From JAZNUH01 sp045592225 (GTDB lineage Bacteria > Bacillota > Clostridia > UMGS1883 > UMGS1540), in NCBI GenBank assembly GCA_045592225.1, contig JAZNUH010000064.1, positions 1 through 6,745 on the forward strand: a stretch of 6,745 nucleotides of DNA. Reading direction: 5' to 3'. The notes under the pieces were generated by a model. That model was not told the DNA's origin and searched no databases. It saw nothing but the letters and a program-made list of their open reading frames with translations. Made by a program: the position numbers and the translations under genes. Numbering within the stretch: position 1 is the stretch's first letter; each line of letters opens with the position of its first letter. Below are positions 1-5,822 of this stretch, piece by piece.

Positions 1-15
1 AAAAAAACATTAAAA

Positions 16-42
16 TTGATATGATGTGTACATTGGTATACA
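16..42 (+). promoter_or_regulatory. Possible sigma-A promoter of rny
   Basis: A TTGATA -35-like hexamer (16-21) is followed after 15 bases by TATACA (37-42), preceded by TGG at 34-36, which fits an extended -10 (TGn). The spacing is short and the -10 matches only 4 of 6 consensus bases, so the call is tentative. The -10 lies in an imperfect dyad, ATGTGTAC (24-31) and GTATACAT (36-43), which could be an operator or chance. Transcription would begin near 49 and leave about a 50-nt leader before rny. Confidence 0.35.
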
Positions 43-59
43 TATGCCTGAAAAACAAA

Positions 60-71
60 CCCCGAAAGGGG
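60..71 (+). other. CCCC-GAAA-GGGG hairpin in the rny leader
   Basis: A perfect 4-bp C/G stem is closed by a GAAA (GNRA) tetraloop. It is not followed by a U-run, so it does not look like an intrinsic terminator. If transcription starts near 49 it lies close to the 5' end of the rny mRNA, where hairpins typically affect 5'-end-dependent decay. Alternatively it is the remnant of an upstream gene's 3' end. The structure is directly visible; the role is inferred. Confidence 0.4.
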
Positions 72-93
72 AATAGAAACTAATTTATTTAAG

Positions 94-99
94 AGGAGG
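94..99 (+). promoter_or_regulatory. Strong AGGAGG ribosome binding site of rny
   Basis: AGGAGG is a full match to the anti-Shine-Dalgarno. It is notable because no ATG, GTG or TTG of the rny frame lies at the usual distance. GTG at 99 overlaps the site, the next GTG is at 120 (20 bases away) and the first ATG is at 150. The frame codon at ideal 8-base spacing is ATA at 108. An in-frame TAA at 90-92 rules out any start further upstream. Confidence 0.8.
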
Positions 100-1676
100 T
101 GTGCGTTATAGACATTTCAGTGGGATTATTTTTTGGCAGTCTGGCAGGAATGCTTGCTTTGGCGGTGGTTGCTGCAATTGTTTTCTTTAAGGTTGGCATA
201 AACTACAGAAAGAAAATAGCAGAGGCTGAAATAGGCGGTGCTGAGGAAGAGGCAAAGCGTATTGTGGCAGATGCAAAAAAGGCTGCGGAAGGTAAGAAAA
301 GAGAAGCCCTCGTAGAGGCAAAAGAAGAGATTCACAAAAACCGTGTTGAATATGAAAAGGAAGTGCGTGAAAGACGCAACGAACTTAACAGACAGGAAAG
401 ACGAATCCAGCAAAAAGAAGAAGCTCTCGACAAAAAGACAGAAAATGTCGAGCAGAAGGAAGAAGCATTAGCTAAAAAAGTTAAAGAAGTTGAAGCACAG
501 AAAGAGGAGTACTTAAAGCTTAAGGAAAAGGAAATTGAAATACTTGAAAAGCTTTCGGGACTCACAGCAGAAGAAGCAAAGGAATATCTGCTTAAGAACA
601 TTGAAAACGAAGTTCGTCATGAGACGGCTATAATGATTAAAGAGATAGAGGCTCAGGCTAAAGAAGAGTCTGACAAACGCGCAAAGAACATTTTAGGACT
701 GGCAATACAGAAATGCGCGGCAGACCACGTAACAGAAACAACTGTTTCTGTTGTACCTCTCCCCAACGATGAAATGAAGGGTCGTATTATCGGACGTGAA
801 GGACGAAATATCAGAACTCTTGAAACATTAACAGGTATAGATTTAATCATTGACGATACTCCCGAGGCGGTTATACTTTCGGGATTTGACCCCATACGCC
901 GCGAAATTGCAAGAGTATCGCTTGAAAAGCTTATTGTAGACGGCAGAATTCACCCCGCACGCATTGAGGAAATGGTTGAGCGTGCCCGTAAAGAGGTTGA
1001 CGCAACCATTAAACAGGAAGGTGAACAGGCTACATTTGAAACAGGTGTACACGGCGTGCATCCTGAAATTATTAAGCTTTTGGGTAAACTTAAGTTCAGA
1101 ACAAGCTACGGACAGAATGTACTGCAGCACTCCATTGAGGTTTCACAGCTTTCAGGTCTTATTGCAGGAGAGCTGGGTGCCGATGTTGCTCTTGCAAAGA
1201 GAGCAGGTCTGCTCCACGATATAGGTAAGGCAGTTGACCACGAACTTGAAGGCTCACATATTACTATAGGTGTTGATCTTGCTAAAAAGTACCGTGAGGG
1301 TCATGAGGTTGTTCACGCAATCCACGCGCATCACGGTGATGTTGAAGCAACAACCCTTATTGCCTGCATTGTACAGGCGGCTGATGCTGTTTCGGCAGCG
1401 CGTCCCGGTGCACGCAGAGAAAATCTTGAAACATATATCAAGAGACTTGAAAAACTTGAAGAAATTGCAAATTCCTTCTCGGGTGTTGAAAAATCCTTTG
1501 CTATTCAGGCTGGCAGAGAGGTTAGAATTATGGTTAGCCCCGACGATATTAATGACGAAGGAATGGTGCTGGTAGCACGCGATATCGTAAAGAGAATTGA
1601 AGATGAACTGGAATATCCGGGTCAGATCAAGGTAAACGTAATCCGCGAAACACGTGCTATAGACTACGCAAAATAA
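99..1676 (+). CDS. rny: Ribonuclease Y (membrane-anchored endoribonuclease)
   Basis: RNase Y initiates decay and processing of many mRNAs in Firmicutes by endonucleolytic cleavage at the membrane. The domains are complete and in order (numbered from GTG 99): an N-terminal membrane helix at about 9-30, a long Glu/Lys-rich coiled coil at about 35-200, a KH RNA-binding domain around 215-285 with the GRIIGREGRNIR signature at 228-239, and an HD metal-dependent hydrolase domain at about 340-435. Metal-ligand candidates are H344, H373-D374 in LLHDIGKA, H411/H412 and D429. The length of 525 residues is normal for the family (about 520). The start is uncertain: GTG 99 sits on the ribosome binding site, and ATA 108 (522 residues) or GTG 120 are alternatives. 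It is followed by a hairpin and ymdB, the conserved gene order also found in Bacillus subtilis. Family assignment is very secure. Confidence 0.97.
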   Translation: MCVIDISVGLFFGSLAGMLALAVVAAIVFFKVGINYRKKIAEAEIGGAEEEAKRIVADAKKAAEGKKREALVEAKEEIHKNRVEYEKEVRERRNELNRQERRIQQKEEALDKKTENVEQKEEALAKKVKEVEAQKEEYLKLKEKEIEILEKLSGLTAEEAKEYLLKNIENEVRHETAIMIKEIEAQAKEESDKRAKNILGLAIQKCAADHVTETTVSVVPLPNDEMKGRIIGREGRNIRTLETLTGIDLIIDDTPEAVILSGFDPIRREIARVSLEKLIVDGRIHPARIEEMVERARKEVDATIKQEGEQATFETGVHGVHPEIIKLLGKLKFRTSYGQNVLQHSIEVSQLSGLIAGELGADVALAKRAGLLHDIGKAVDHELEGSHITIGVDLAKKYREGHEVVHAIHAHHGDVEATTLIACIVQAADAVSAARPGARRENLETYIKRLEKLEEIANSFSGVEKSFAIQAGREVRIMVSPDDINDEGMVLVARDIVKRIEDELEYPGQIKVNVIRETRAIDYAK

Positions 1677-1697
1677 TCTGAAGCTACAAAAAACAAA

Positions 1698-1727
1698 GAA
1701 AACCGCAAAACTGCGGTTTTCTCTTTT
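1698..1727 (+). terminator. Intrinsic terminator or attenuator between rny and ymdB
   Basis: A perfect 10-bp stem, GAAAACCGCA (1698-1707) with TGCGGTTTTC (1712-1721), has a 4-nt loop and is followed by TCTTTT (1722-1727). The T tract runs directly into the ymdB ribosome binding site AAGGAG at 1728-1733, which is 6 bases before the ymdB ATG. The hairpin therefore either ends the rny transcript with partial read-through or protects its 3' end. No convincing promoter lies between it and ymdB, so ymdB probably depends on read-through. Confidence 0.75.
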
Positions 1728-1739
1728 AAGGAGTATAAA

Positions 1740-2513
1740 ATGAACATTTTATTTATCGGTGATATATGCGGCAGCAGCGGCAGAGACGCGGTTTTTGACA
1801 AGCTTTATGACCTTAAACAGAAGTATGACGTGGATGTGTGCATTGCCAACTGTGAAAATGCGGCAGGCGGCTTTGGTATTACCCAGACAATATTTGACGA
1901 GCTTGAAAGAGCAGGTGTGGACGGTTTTACAACGGGAAACCACGTATGGTCAAAAAAAGATATTGTAAAGCTTTTTGAGGATGGGTTTAACATTATTCGT
2001 CCTGCAAATCTGCCAAAGGATGACCCGGGCGAAGGGTATATGATTTTTACTGCTAAAAACGGTGAAAAGATAGCGGTTATAAACATTATGGGCAGGGTAT
2101 ATATTGATATGCCCCTTGATAACCCCTTTCACAAGGTAGATGAAATATTAAATGAAATCGGGGACAGGGCAAAGCACATACTTGTGGATTTTCACGCTGA
2201 AGCAACAAGCGAAAAAAAGGCGATGGGCTATTTCCTTGACGGCAGGGTAAGTGCGGTGTTCGGCACTCATACCCATGTACAGACTGCAGACGAATGTGTT
2301 TTAAATGGTGGTACAGGCTATATAACCGATGCGGGTATGACAGGCGCAGAGGAATCGGTGTTGGGTGTAAAAAAAGAGCTTGCCATTGCAAAATTTGTTT
2401 CATCACAGCCGGTAAGATTTGAAGCTGCAGACGGCAAGGGTATGCTTTGTGGTGTGTTTGTAAGAACCGACGAAAACGGCAAAGCAGTGCAAATAGAGAG
2501 AATTCGGGCATAA
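1740..2513 (+). CDS. ymdB: YmdB-family metallophosphoesterase (TIGR00282)
   Basis: This is a 257-residue cytosolic calcineurin-like phosphoesterase of the YmdB/TIGR00282 family. The B. subtilis member hydrolyses cyclic nucleotides (2',3'-cAMP) and affects biofilm formation and late adaptive gene expression; it is unrelated to the E. coli macrodomain protein of the same name. Visible metal-centre motifs are GD at 7-8, EN at 39-40, GNH at 66-68, H152 in DFHAEATSEK, and H177/H179 in GTHTHVQTADE. The TDAGMTGAEESVLG block at 196-209 is also typical of the family. Length is normal. The start is set by AAGGAG at 1728-1733, spaced 6 bases from the ATG. One oddity is the usual NGEN motif reading NCEN (C38), with catalytic E39 and N40 kept. 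Placement after rny is the conserved Firmicutes arrangement. The substrate in this organism is inferred. Confidence 0.95.
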   Translation: MNILFIGDICGSSGRDAVFDKLYDLKQKYDVDVCIANCENAAGGFGITQTIFDELERAGVDGFTTGNHVWSKKDIVKLFEDGFNIIRPANLPKDDPGEGYMIFTAKNGEKIAVINIMGRVYIDMPLDNPFHKVDEILNEIGDRAKHILVDFHAEATSEKKAMGYFLDGRVSAVFGTHTHVQTADECVLNGGTGYITDAGMTGAEESVLGVKKELAIAKFVSSQPVRFEAADGKGMLCGVFVRTDENGKAVQIERIRA

Positions 2514-2589
2514 ACACTATATATTGTGTGACGTTATACTATCAAATACCGAGTATATTAAAATTTTTTACAGTTTTTTGCAGTTTTTG

Positions 2590-2618
2590 TTGAACAATTC
2601 AAATTAATGTGATATTAT
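2590..2618 (+). promoter_or_regulatory. Extended -10 sigma-A promoter of the SLH gene
   Basis: TTGAAC (2590-2595) and TATTAT (2613-2618, 5 of 6 to consensus) are separated by 17 bases. TGA immediately before the -10 forms an extended -10 (TGn). A perfect TATAAT at 2618-2623 overlaps but has no well-spaced -35. T-rich tracts at 2564-2589 lie just upstream and could act as an UP-type element. The expected start near 2625 gives a leader of about 82 nt before the ATG at 2707. Confidence 0.6.
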
Positions 2619-2643
2619 ATAATCAGTATAAATGTACATCCGC

Positions 2644-2693
2644 ATTTGCCCTGGCTCGCAGCAGGTGTGGACAAGCAAATCTCCGTGAGCCGG
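2644..2693 (+). promoter_or_regulatory. Candidate structured leader (H-type pseudoknot) before the SLH gene
   Basis: Four segments interlock as A-B-A'-B'. ATTTGC (2644-2649) pairs with GCAAAT (2675-2680). CTGGCTCGC (2651-2659) pairs with GTGAGCCGG (2685-2693) over 9 bp with two G-U wobbles. The second helix ends directly at the ribosome binding site (AAAGGA, 2694-2699). A competing local hairpin, TCCG (2682-2685) with CGGA (2691-2694), would disrupt that helix. The layout suits translational control, by ligand or by temperature, but I could not match it to a known riboswitch class. Pairings are directly visible; function is inference. Confidence 0.35.
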
Positions 2694-2706
2694 AAAGGAC
2701 TGTATT

Positions 2707-4548
2707 ATGTTAAAAAGATTAGTAGCGGTTTTGGCGGCTGTGGTTATGCTTATGAGCTTTGTAAGTGTTTCAGCAGCAAAGAAAAACATTTTCCCCGACG
2801 TTAACGAGAATAATTTCGGATGGGCGGCAGATGCCATTAACGAAATGGTAGAAATGTCAATCATTAAGGGTTATACTGACGGAACATTTAAACCCGAGCG
2901 TTCCATCACAAAAGCCGAAGCACTTGTCCTTTCAGCAAGAGTTTTAGGTTATACAGATGAAGCAAATGCTCCCTTTGCAGAATTTGCTGAAGAATTTTAT
3001 GCAGATGCACTTGAGGACTTTGACGCAAAGTACCCCGGTGAAATTGCTTACCTTATGTACAAGGATGTTCTTCGCGAAAAGGAACTGGCTTCATACATTG
3101 GCGGTGAAAACGCAAATGCTCCCATGAAGAGATATGAAGCAGCGGTTCTTCTTACAAAGGTGCTGGGCGCAGAGGATGAGATTGAAGATATAGACGGCAC
3201 AAGCACACCCTATACCGACTCTAACGACATTCCTGCAGTTGCAAAGCCTTATGTTAACTATGTAACAGAAGTAGGCCTTATGCAGGGCATGAACAAAACC
3301 GACGAGGTTAACGAATTTGCTCCCCTGTATGAAGTAAACAGAGCACAGATGTCTATGCTTCTTTACAGACTTATGGACATTATTGACCAGGAGATTACCG
3401 TTGCAACTCTCAAGAGTGTAAACGAAGAGGACAGAGTAATTACATACATTACAGAAGAAGGTAAGACAACAAGCATAAACATTCCCTTTAATGTAGAGCC
3501 TGTTGTTAAAAAGGACGGATATGTTTCCTCCCTTTCAAAGCTTGCACCTTATTCCGTACTTGCACTTGTAAGACGCGGCAGCGACCTTTATTCTGTTGAA
3601 GCAATAACAGTAGAAGGTGACGATACATACGAAGGCGTTCTGGCATCATACTCAACAAAAACAGGTACAATCAAGGTTTACAAGCTTGAAGATACCGCTG
3701 ATGTTACAGAATATCCCCTGTCTGACAATGTTTCCATTATCCGTGAAGGCAGTGCAGCTACACTTACAGACCTTGTAAAGCAGGATTATGTTGTTCTTAC
3801 AATAACAGGCGGCGAGGTTACAGTTGTGGAAGCATACGCAAAGGATGAAAACGTAAGAGGTACTCTTACAAATATAATTTTAGAACCTGAAATGGCTCTG
3901 GAGATTGAACTGACAAACGGTGACGTTTTAGAATATGCCGTTGCAGACGAAGTGACTGCAAAGAGAAATGATAAGACAGTTGAGTTCAGTGACATCAAGG
4001 TTGGTGACAAGGTAAATCTTACAGTTCGTTACGGCTATGTTGCAGTTATATCGGCGACAGGCATAAGTGCCAAGATTTCGGGAACAATTGAGTCTATTAC
4101 AATAGCAACAATGCCTTCTATAAAGATTAAAGCAGCAGGTAAATCCTCTCCACAGAGCTACAGCCTGGCACGTGATGCTGAATATGTAATTGACGGAGAA
4201 GAAGGCGATATTTACAGCCTGCGTCTTGGTGCAACAGTAACAGTTAATATTGAAAGTGACACTGTTGTTAAAATAGTAAGCACAACACCCACCGCAAGCG
4301 CGGCTATCGTAGGTGTTATAGATGCGGTTAACAAGTCCTACGGTTTCCTGACAATGACAGTAACCGAGGCTGACGGCACAGAATCGCAGATGCAGGTATT
4401 CCTCAAGAAGAGCGGAATAAAGATTATTGACAGCGAATCGGGTAAGGATGTTACATCAAGCGCACTTAAGGCAGGACAGACAATTTCTGTTACAGGCGCA
4501 ATGAACACGGGTGCATTTGAAGCAAGCACAATTATTATTCTGCCGTAA
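2707..4548 (+). CDS. Exported SLH-domain cell-surface protein with beta-rich repeats
   Basis: This 613-residue protein is predicted to be secreted and held non-covalently on the cell wall. Residues 1-24 are a Sec signal peptide (MLKRL, a hydrophobic core, then SVSA, cleaved near 23-24). Three SLH modules follow. The first, about 28-82, is well conserved, with GYTDGTFKP and ITKAE. The second (about 88-157, KRYE at 141-144) and third (about 169-226, NRAQ at 211-214) are more degenerate. SLH trimers bind secondary cell-wall polysaccharides. The remainder contains about five repeats starting near 233, 309, 383, 457 and 533, each ending in a Val-rich strand; they look like small beta-barrels. No catalytic motif is recognised, so an S-layer-like or structural role is inferred. 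The start follows AAAGGA (2694-2699) with a 7-base spacing. The gene has its own promoter, leader and terminator, so it is likely monocistronic. Confidence 0.95.
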   Translation: MLKRLVAVLAAVVMLMSFVSVSAAKKNIFPDVNENNFGWAADAINEMVEMSIIKGYTDGTFKPERSITKAEALVLSARVLGYTDEANAPFAEFAEEFYADALEDFDAKYPGEIAYLMYKDVLREKELASYIGGENANAPMKRYEAAVLLTKVLGAEDEIEDIDGTSTPYTDSNDIPAVAKPYVNYVTEVGLMQGMNKTDEVNEFAPLYEVNRAQMSMLLYRLMDIIDQEITVATLKSVNEEDRVITYITEEGKTTSINIPFNVEPVVKKDGYVSSLSKLAPYSVLALVRRGSDLYSVEAITVEGDDTYEGVLASYSTKTGTIKVYKLEDTADVTEYPLSDNVSIIREGSAATLTDLVKQDYVVLTITGGEVTVVEAYAKDENVRGTLTNIILEPEMALEIELTNGDVLEYAVADEVTAKRNDKTVEFSDIKVGDKVNLTVRYGYVAVISATGISAKISGTIESITIATMPSIKIKAAGKSSPQSYSLARDAEYVIDGEEGDIYSLRLGATVTVNIESDTVVKIVSTTPTASAAIVGVIDAVNKSYGFLTMTVTEADGTESQMQVFLKKSGIKIIDSESGKDVTSSALKAGQTISVTGAMNTGAFEASTIIILP

Positions 4549-4560
4549 ATTTTAAAATTA

Positions 4561-4603
4561 AACACCGCATTGATTTTGTCAATGCGGTGTTTTTGTGTTT
4601 TTG
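4561..4603 (+). terminator. Strong intrinsic terminator of the SLH gene
   Basis: A perfect 13-bp stem, AACACCGCATTGA (4561-4573) with TCAATGCGGTGTT (4579-4591), closes a 5-nt loop. It is followed by T-rich sequence (TTTTTGTGTTTTT, through about 4602). It lies 12 bases after the SLH stop codon and should isolate the SLH unit from the genes downstream. Confidence 0.92.
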
Positions 4604-4609
4604 CTGTGT

Positions 4610-4632
4610 GACAAGGGGACGATTCTGTTGTC
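4610..4632 (+). repeat. REP-like hairpin repeat, copy 1
   Basis: The 23-bp unit has terminal arms GACAA (4610-4614) and TTGTC (4628-4632) around a GGGGACGATTCTG core. Inside the core, GGGA can pair with TTCT through G-U wobbles, extending the hairpin. It matches the copy at 5667-5689 at 22 of 23 positions, in the same orientation. Short GGGGACGGTTCT-type palindromes are familiar as dispersed repeats in Firmicutes genomes, some linked to REP-associated (IS200-like) transposases; that link is recalled, not shown here. Confidence 0.7.
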
Positions 4633-4673
4633 TCAGAGCAAATAAATACGCAGGTACACAAGGAGGGTGTATA

Positions 4674-4931
4674 ATGGTAAAGATAAAATGTCCTTGTTGT
4701 GAAAATTATACTATTGAGGACGATGGCTTAGATCCACTTATTGATATTTGTCCGGTATGTTTTTGGCAATACGACTGGGTGTCGCAAAAATATCCGGATA
4801 AAAACATCGGACCAAACCGTGTATCCTTGGTAGAAGCACAAAAAAACTACAGGGAATTTGGTGCAGTCTCGAAAGATAAGATAGAATATTGCCGCAAGCC
4901 ATTTAAAACAGAGAAGGGTGTGACAGAATGA
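4674..4931 (+). CDS. Cysteine-rich CPCC-family protein (PF14206-like)
   Basis: This small 85-residue cytosolic protein has an N-terminal CPCC (residues 6-9) and CPVCFWQYD (26-34), giving paired cysteines that probably bind zinc. A GPNRVSLVEAQKNYREFGA segment at 46-64 is the characteristic second half of the CPCC family. A further cysteine is C73. The biochemical role of the family is not known to me. Members commonly turn up as solitary accessory genes, including in immunity-gene clusters of polymorphic toxins, but no toxin gene is visible here. The start is fixed by AGGAGG (4661-4666), 7 bases before ATG 4674. An in-frame ATG at 4587 is rejected because it lies inside the preceding terminator and its extension crosses the repeat at 4610-4632. 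No clear promoter was found. The gene sits between two copies of a hairpin repeat. Confidence 0.88.
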   Translation: MVKIKCPCCENYTIEDDGLDPLIDICPVCFWQYDWVSQKYPDKNIGPNRVSLVEAQKNYREFGAVSKDKIEYCRKPFKTEKGVTE

Positions 4932-4943
4932 CGGCGCAGAGAC

Positions 4944-4967
4944 TTTTGGGGACGTGCCTGTTTTTGC
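4944..4967 (+). repeat. Possible degenerate copy of the GGGGACG repeat
   Basis: GGGGACGTGCCTGTT (4948-4962) shares the GGGGACG start and the C-T-G-TT ending of the repeat core, and is followed by GCAAC, as is the copy at 5667-5689. The GACAA arm is replaced by a GACTTTT-type sequence, so arm pairing is lost. It may be a diverged relative or a different repeat subtype. Confidence 0.25.
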
Positions 4968-4977
4968 AACTTTTTAA

Positions 4978-5006
4978 TTGACAACCTCACAGGAGTTCAG
5001 TAAAAT
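4978..5006 (+). promoter_or_regulatory. Sigma-A promoter of the AT-rich gene at 5039
   Basis: A perfect TTGACA -35 (4978-4983), an ideal 17-base spacer and a TAAAAT -10 (5001-5006, 5 of 6) make this the best promoter in the window. Transcription would start near 5013 and give a 5' leader of about 26 nt. It implies that the gene at 5039 is expressed independently of the CPCC gene, and that transcripts may continue toward the gene at 5828, because no terminator follows 5584. Confidence 0.75.
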
Positions 5007-5038
5007 CAGAAAATGGGGAGATCGGGGGTTTAAATAAT

Positions 5039-5584
5039 ATGATTTATAAAAAAAATATATATAAATTAGTGCATATATATGATAATAATGATGAAGAAAT
5101 CATCAAGGAATTAGGAGTTTATTCAACCTTGAAAAATGCAAAAAAGGCAATTGAAAGATATAGGGTACTAGAAGGTTTTAATGTCTATCCTATAGAATGC
5201 TTTCATATAGAAAAATGCGAACTTGACAAAGATGCAGAGTGGACAGAAGGGTTTACAAACACGGAAGAGATATGCCAGGACTTCGACAGATTTTCCAAAT
5301 GCTTCGAAATTTGGTGGCGTAGATTAGAAGAAGAAAATATATTTATAAAAGAAGGTGAACAATATGAAATGGATTATAAATATCATATTGATGAAGTGAA
5401 GTTAGATGCAACTGAACAGCATTGTTATAATGTGTTATGTGAAATCTATGAAAAAACTGTTTTTGTAAAAAACATAGATGATATTGTTGAATGTATTAAA
5501 GGAATTTTTGAAAAAAGGTTTATAGCAACCGAAATTAGCACAGAACAATATACTAATCTTGCTTCTATGTTAAAGAATGTGTGA
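5039..5584 (+). CDS. Uncharacterised protein with DUF7336-like N-terminus
   Basis: This is a 181-residue protein, probably cytosolic, with no signal peptide or membrane segment. Residues about 6-72 resemble the DUF7336 type: YKLVHIYD near the start, then GVYSTLKNAKKAIERY (26-41), a GF..YP stretch (46-51), and a closing ELDKDAEWTEGF (61-72). The function of that domain is unknown to me, and I do not recognise the acidic, helical C-terminal part (about 75-181). Base composition is very different from the flanking genes: the first 60 bases from 5041 contain only 8 G or C, against 28 of 60 in a sample of ymdB. Codon use is rich in ATA and AAA. These features suggest recent acquisition. Ribosome binding is weak: GGGGG at 5024-5028 is 10 bases before the ATG. 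A consensus promoter lies just upstream. It may form an accessory pair with the CPCC gene; no toxin or enzyme motif was seen. Confidence 0.82.
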   Translation: MIYKKNIYKLVHIYDNNDEEIIKELGVYSTLKNAKKAIERYRVLEGFNVYPIECFHIEKCELDKDAEWTEGFTNTEEICQDFDRFSKCFEIWWRRLEEENIFIKEGEQYEMDYKYHIDEVKLDATEQHCYNVLCEIYEKTVFVKNIDDIVECIKGIFEKRFIATEISTEQYTNLASMLKNV

Positions 5585-5612
5585 CACGATGACTAAAAAA
5601 CAAGAGGGGTAA

Positions 5613-5635
5613 CACAAAGGGACGGTTCTGTTGGG
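5613..5635 (+). repeat. REP-like hairpin repeat, degenerate copy 2
   Basis: CACAAAGGGACGGTTCTGTTGGG keeps the core GGGACGGTTCTGTTG exactly as in copy 3 at 5667-5689, but the outer arms (CACAA and TTGGG) no longer pair fully. It lies 54 bases upstream of copy 3 in the same orientation. Confidence 0.6.
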
Positions 5636-5666
5636 AGCAATTGGGTACGTACATTTTTTGTCAGAA

Positions 5667-5689
5667 GACAAGGGGACGGTTCTGTTGTC
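5667..5689 (+). repeat. REP-like hairpin repeat, copy 3
   Basis: Arms GACAA (5667-5671) and TTGTC (5685-5689) flank GGGGACGGTTCTG, giving a stem of five strong pairs, with four more inside if G-U wobbles are allowed. It differs from copy 1 at 4610-4632 by a single base (G for A in the core). Copies 1 and 3 therefore bracket the CPCC gene and the AT-rich gene as direct repeats about 1.06 kb apart, start to start. Confidence 0.7.
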
Positions 5690-5698
5690 GCAACCATC

Positions 5699-5822
5699 CA
5701 CCCGCCTCGGAGTTGGAAGGGTGTGAGCCAAAAAAAGGTAGGTCCCTAAATGGCACCCCGGTAGATACCAAAGGAATGACTTTCAGAGGTGACATTAGAG
5801 TGCACGAGTAATGTGAAAGGAG
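5699..5822 (+). promoter_or_regulatory. Candidate structured leader with ribosome-binding-site switch
   Basis: GGGTG (5719-5723) can pair either with CACCC upstream (5699-5703) or with an identical CACCC downstream (5754-5758). In the downstream fold, GCCA (5727-5730) also pairs with TGGC (5751-5754), sharing C5754. Nearer the gene, CTTTCA (5780-5785) is complementary to TGAAAG (5814-5819), which covers the ribosome binding site AAAGGAG (5816-5822). The same CTTT can instead pair locally with AAAG (5770-5773). A 6-bp hairpin, ACATTA (5792-5797) with TAATGT (5809-5814), lies between. Mutually exclusive folds controlling the start site are typical of translational riboswitches, but I cannot assign a class and see no clear promoter for this leader. 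Function is inferred. Confidence 0.35.

Noticed and set aside
2086..2517. 143-codon open frame on the minus strand
   Set aside because: It lies almost wholly within ymdB, opposite strongly conserved motifs, and its translation resembles no protein family; it is a shadow frame. The other minus-strand frames opposite rny, the SLH gene and the last gene were rejected for the same reason.
2535..2569. Terminator after ymdB
   Set aside because: TATACT (2535-2540) can pair with AGTATA (2552-2557) before a T-rich tract, but the stem is only six A/T-rich pairs and is separated from the T-run, so support is too weak.
2625..2706. c-di-GMP-I (GEMM) riboswitch before the SLH gene
   Set aside because: A GCAAATCTCCG stretch recalls the GCAAAGCCTCCG element, but the CACGCACAGGGCAAACC part and the space for the first hairpin are absent.
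4587..4673. N-terminal extension of the CPCC gene to ATG 4587
   Set aside because: This start lies within the SLH terminator and its extension crosses the hairpin repeat; ATG 4674 has a perfect AGGAGG at 7 bases and gives the normal family N-terminus.
5658..5686. Promoter for the gene at 5828 from TTGTCA at 5658-5663
   Set aside because: The -35-like element is good (5 of 6), but the sequence 17 bases on (TCTGTT) lies in the hairpin repeat and does not resemble a -10.
5719..5765. T-box antiterminator
   Set aside because: AAATGGCACCCCGG only partly matches the T-box core, there is no terminator or specifier stem, and the downstream gene is not an aminoacyl-tRNA synthetase, amino-acid biosynthesis or transport gene.
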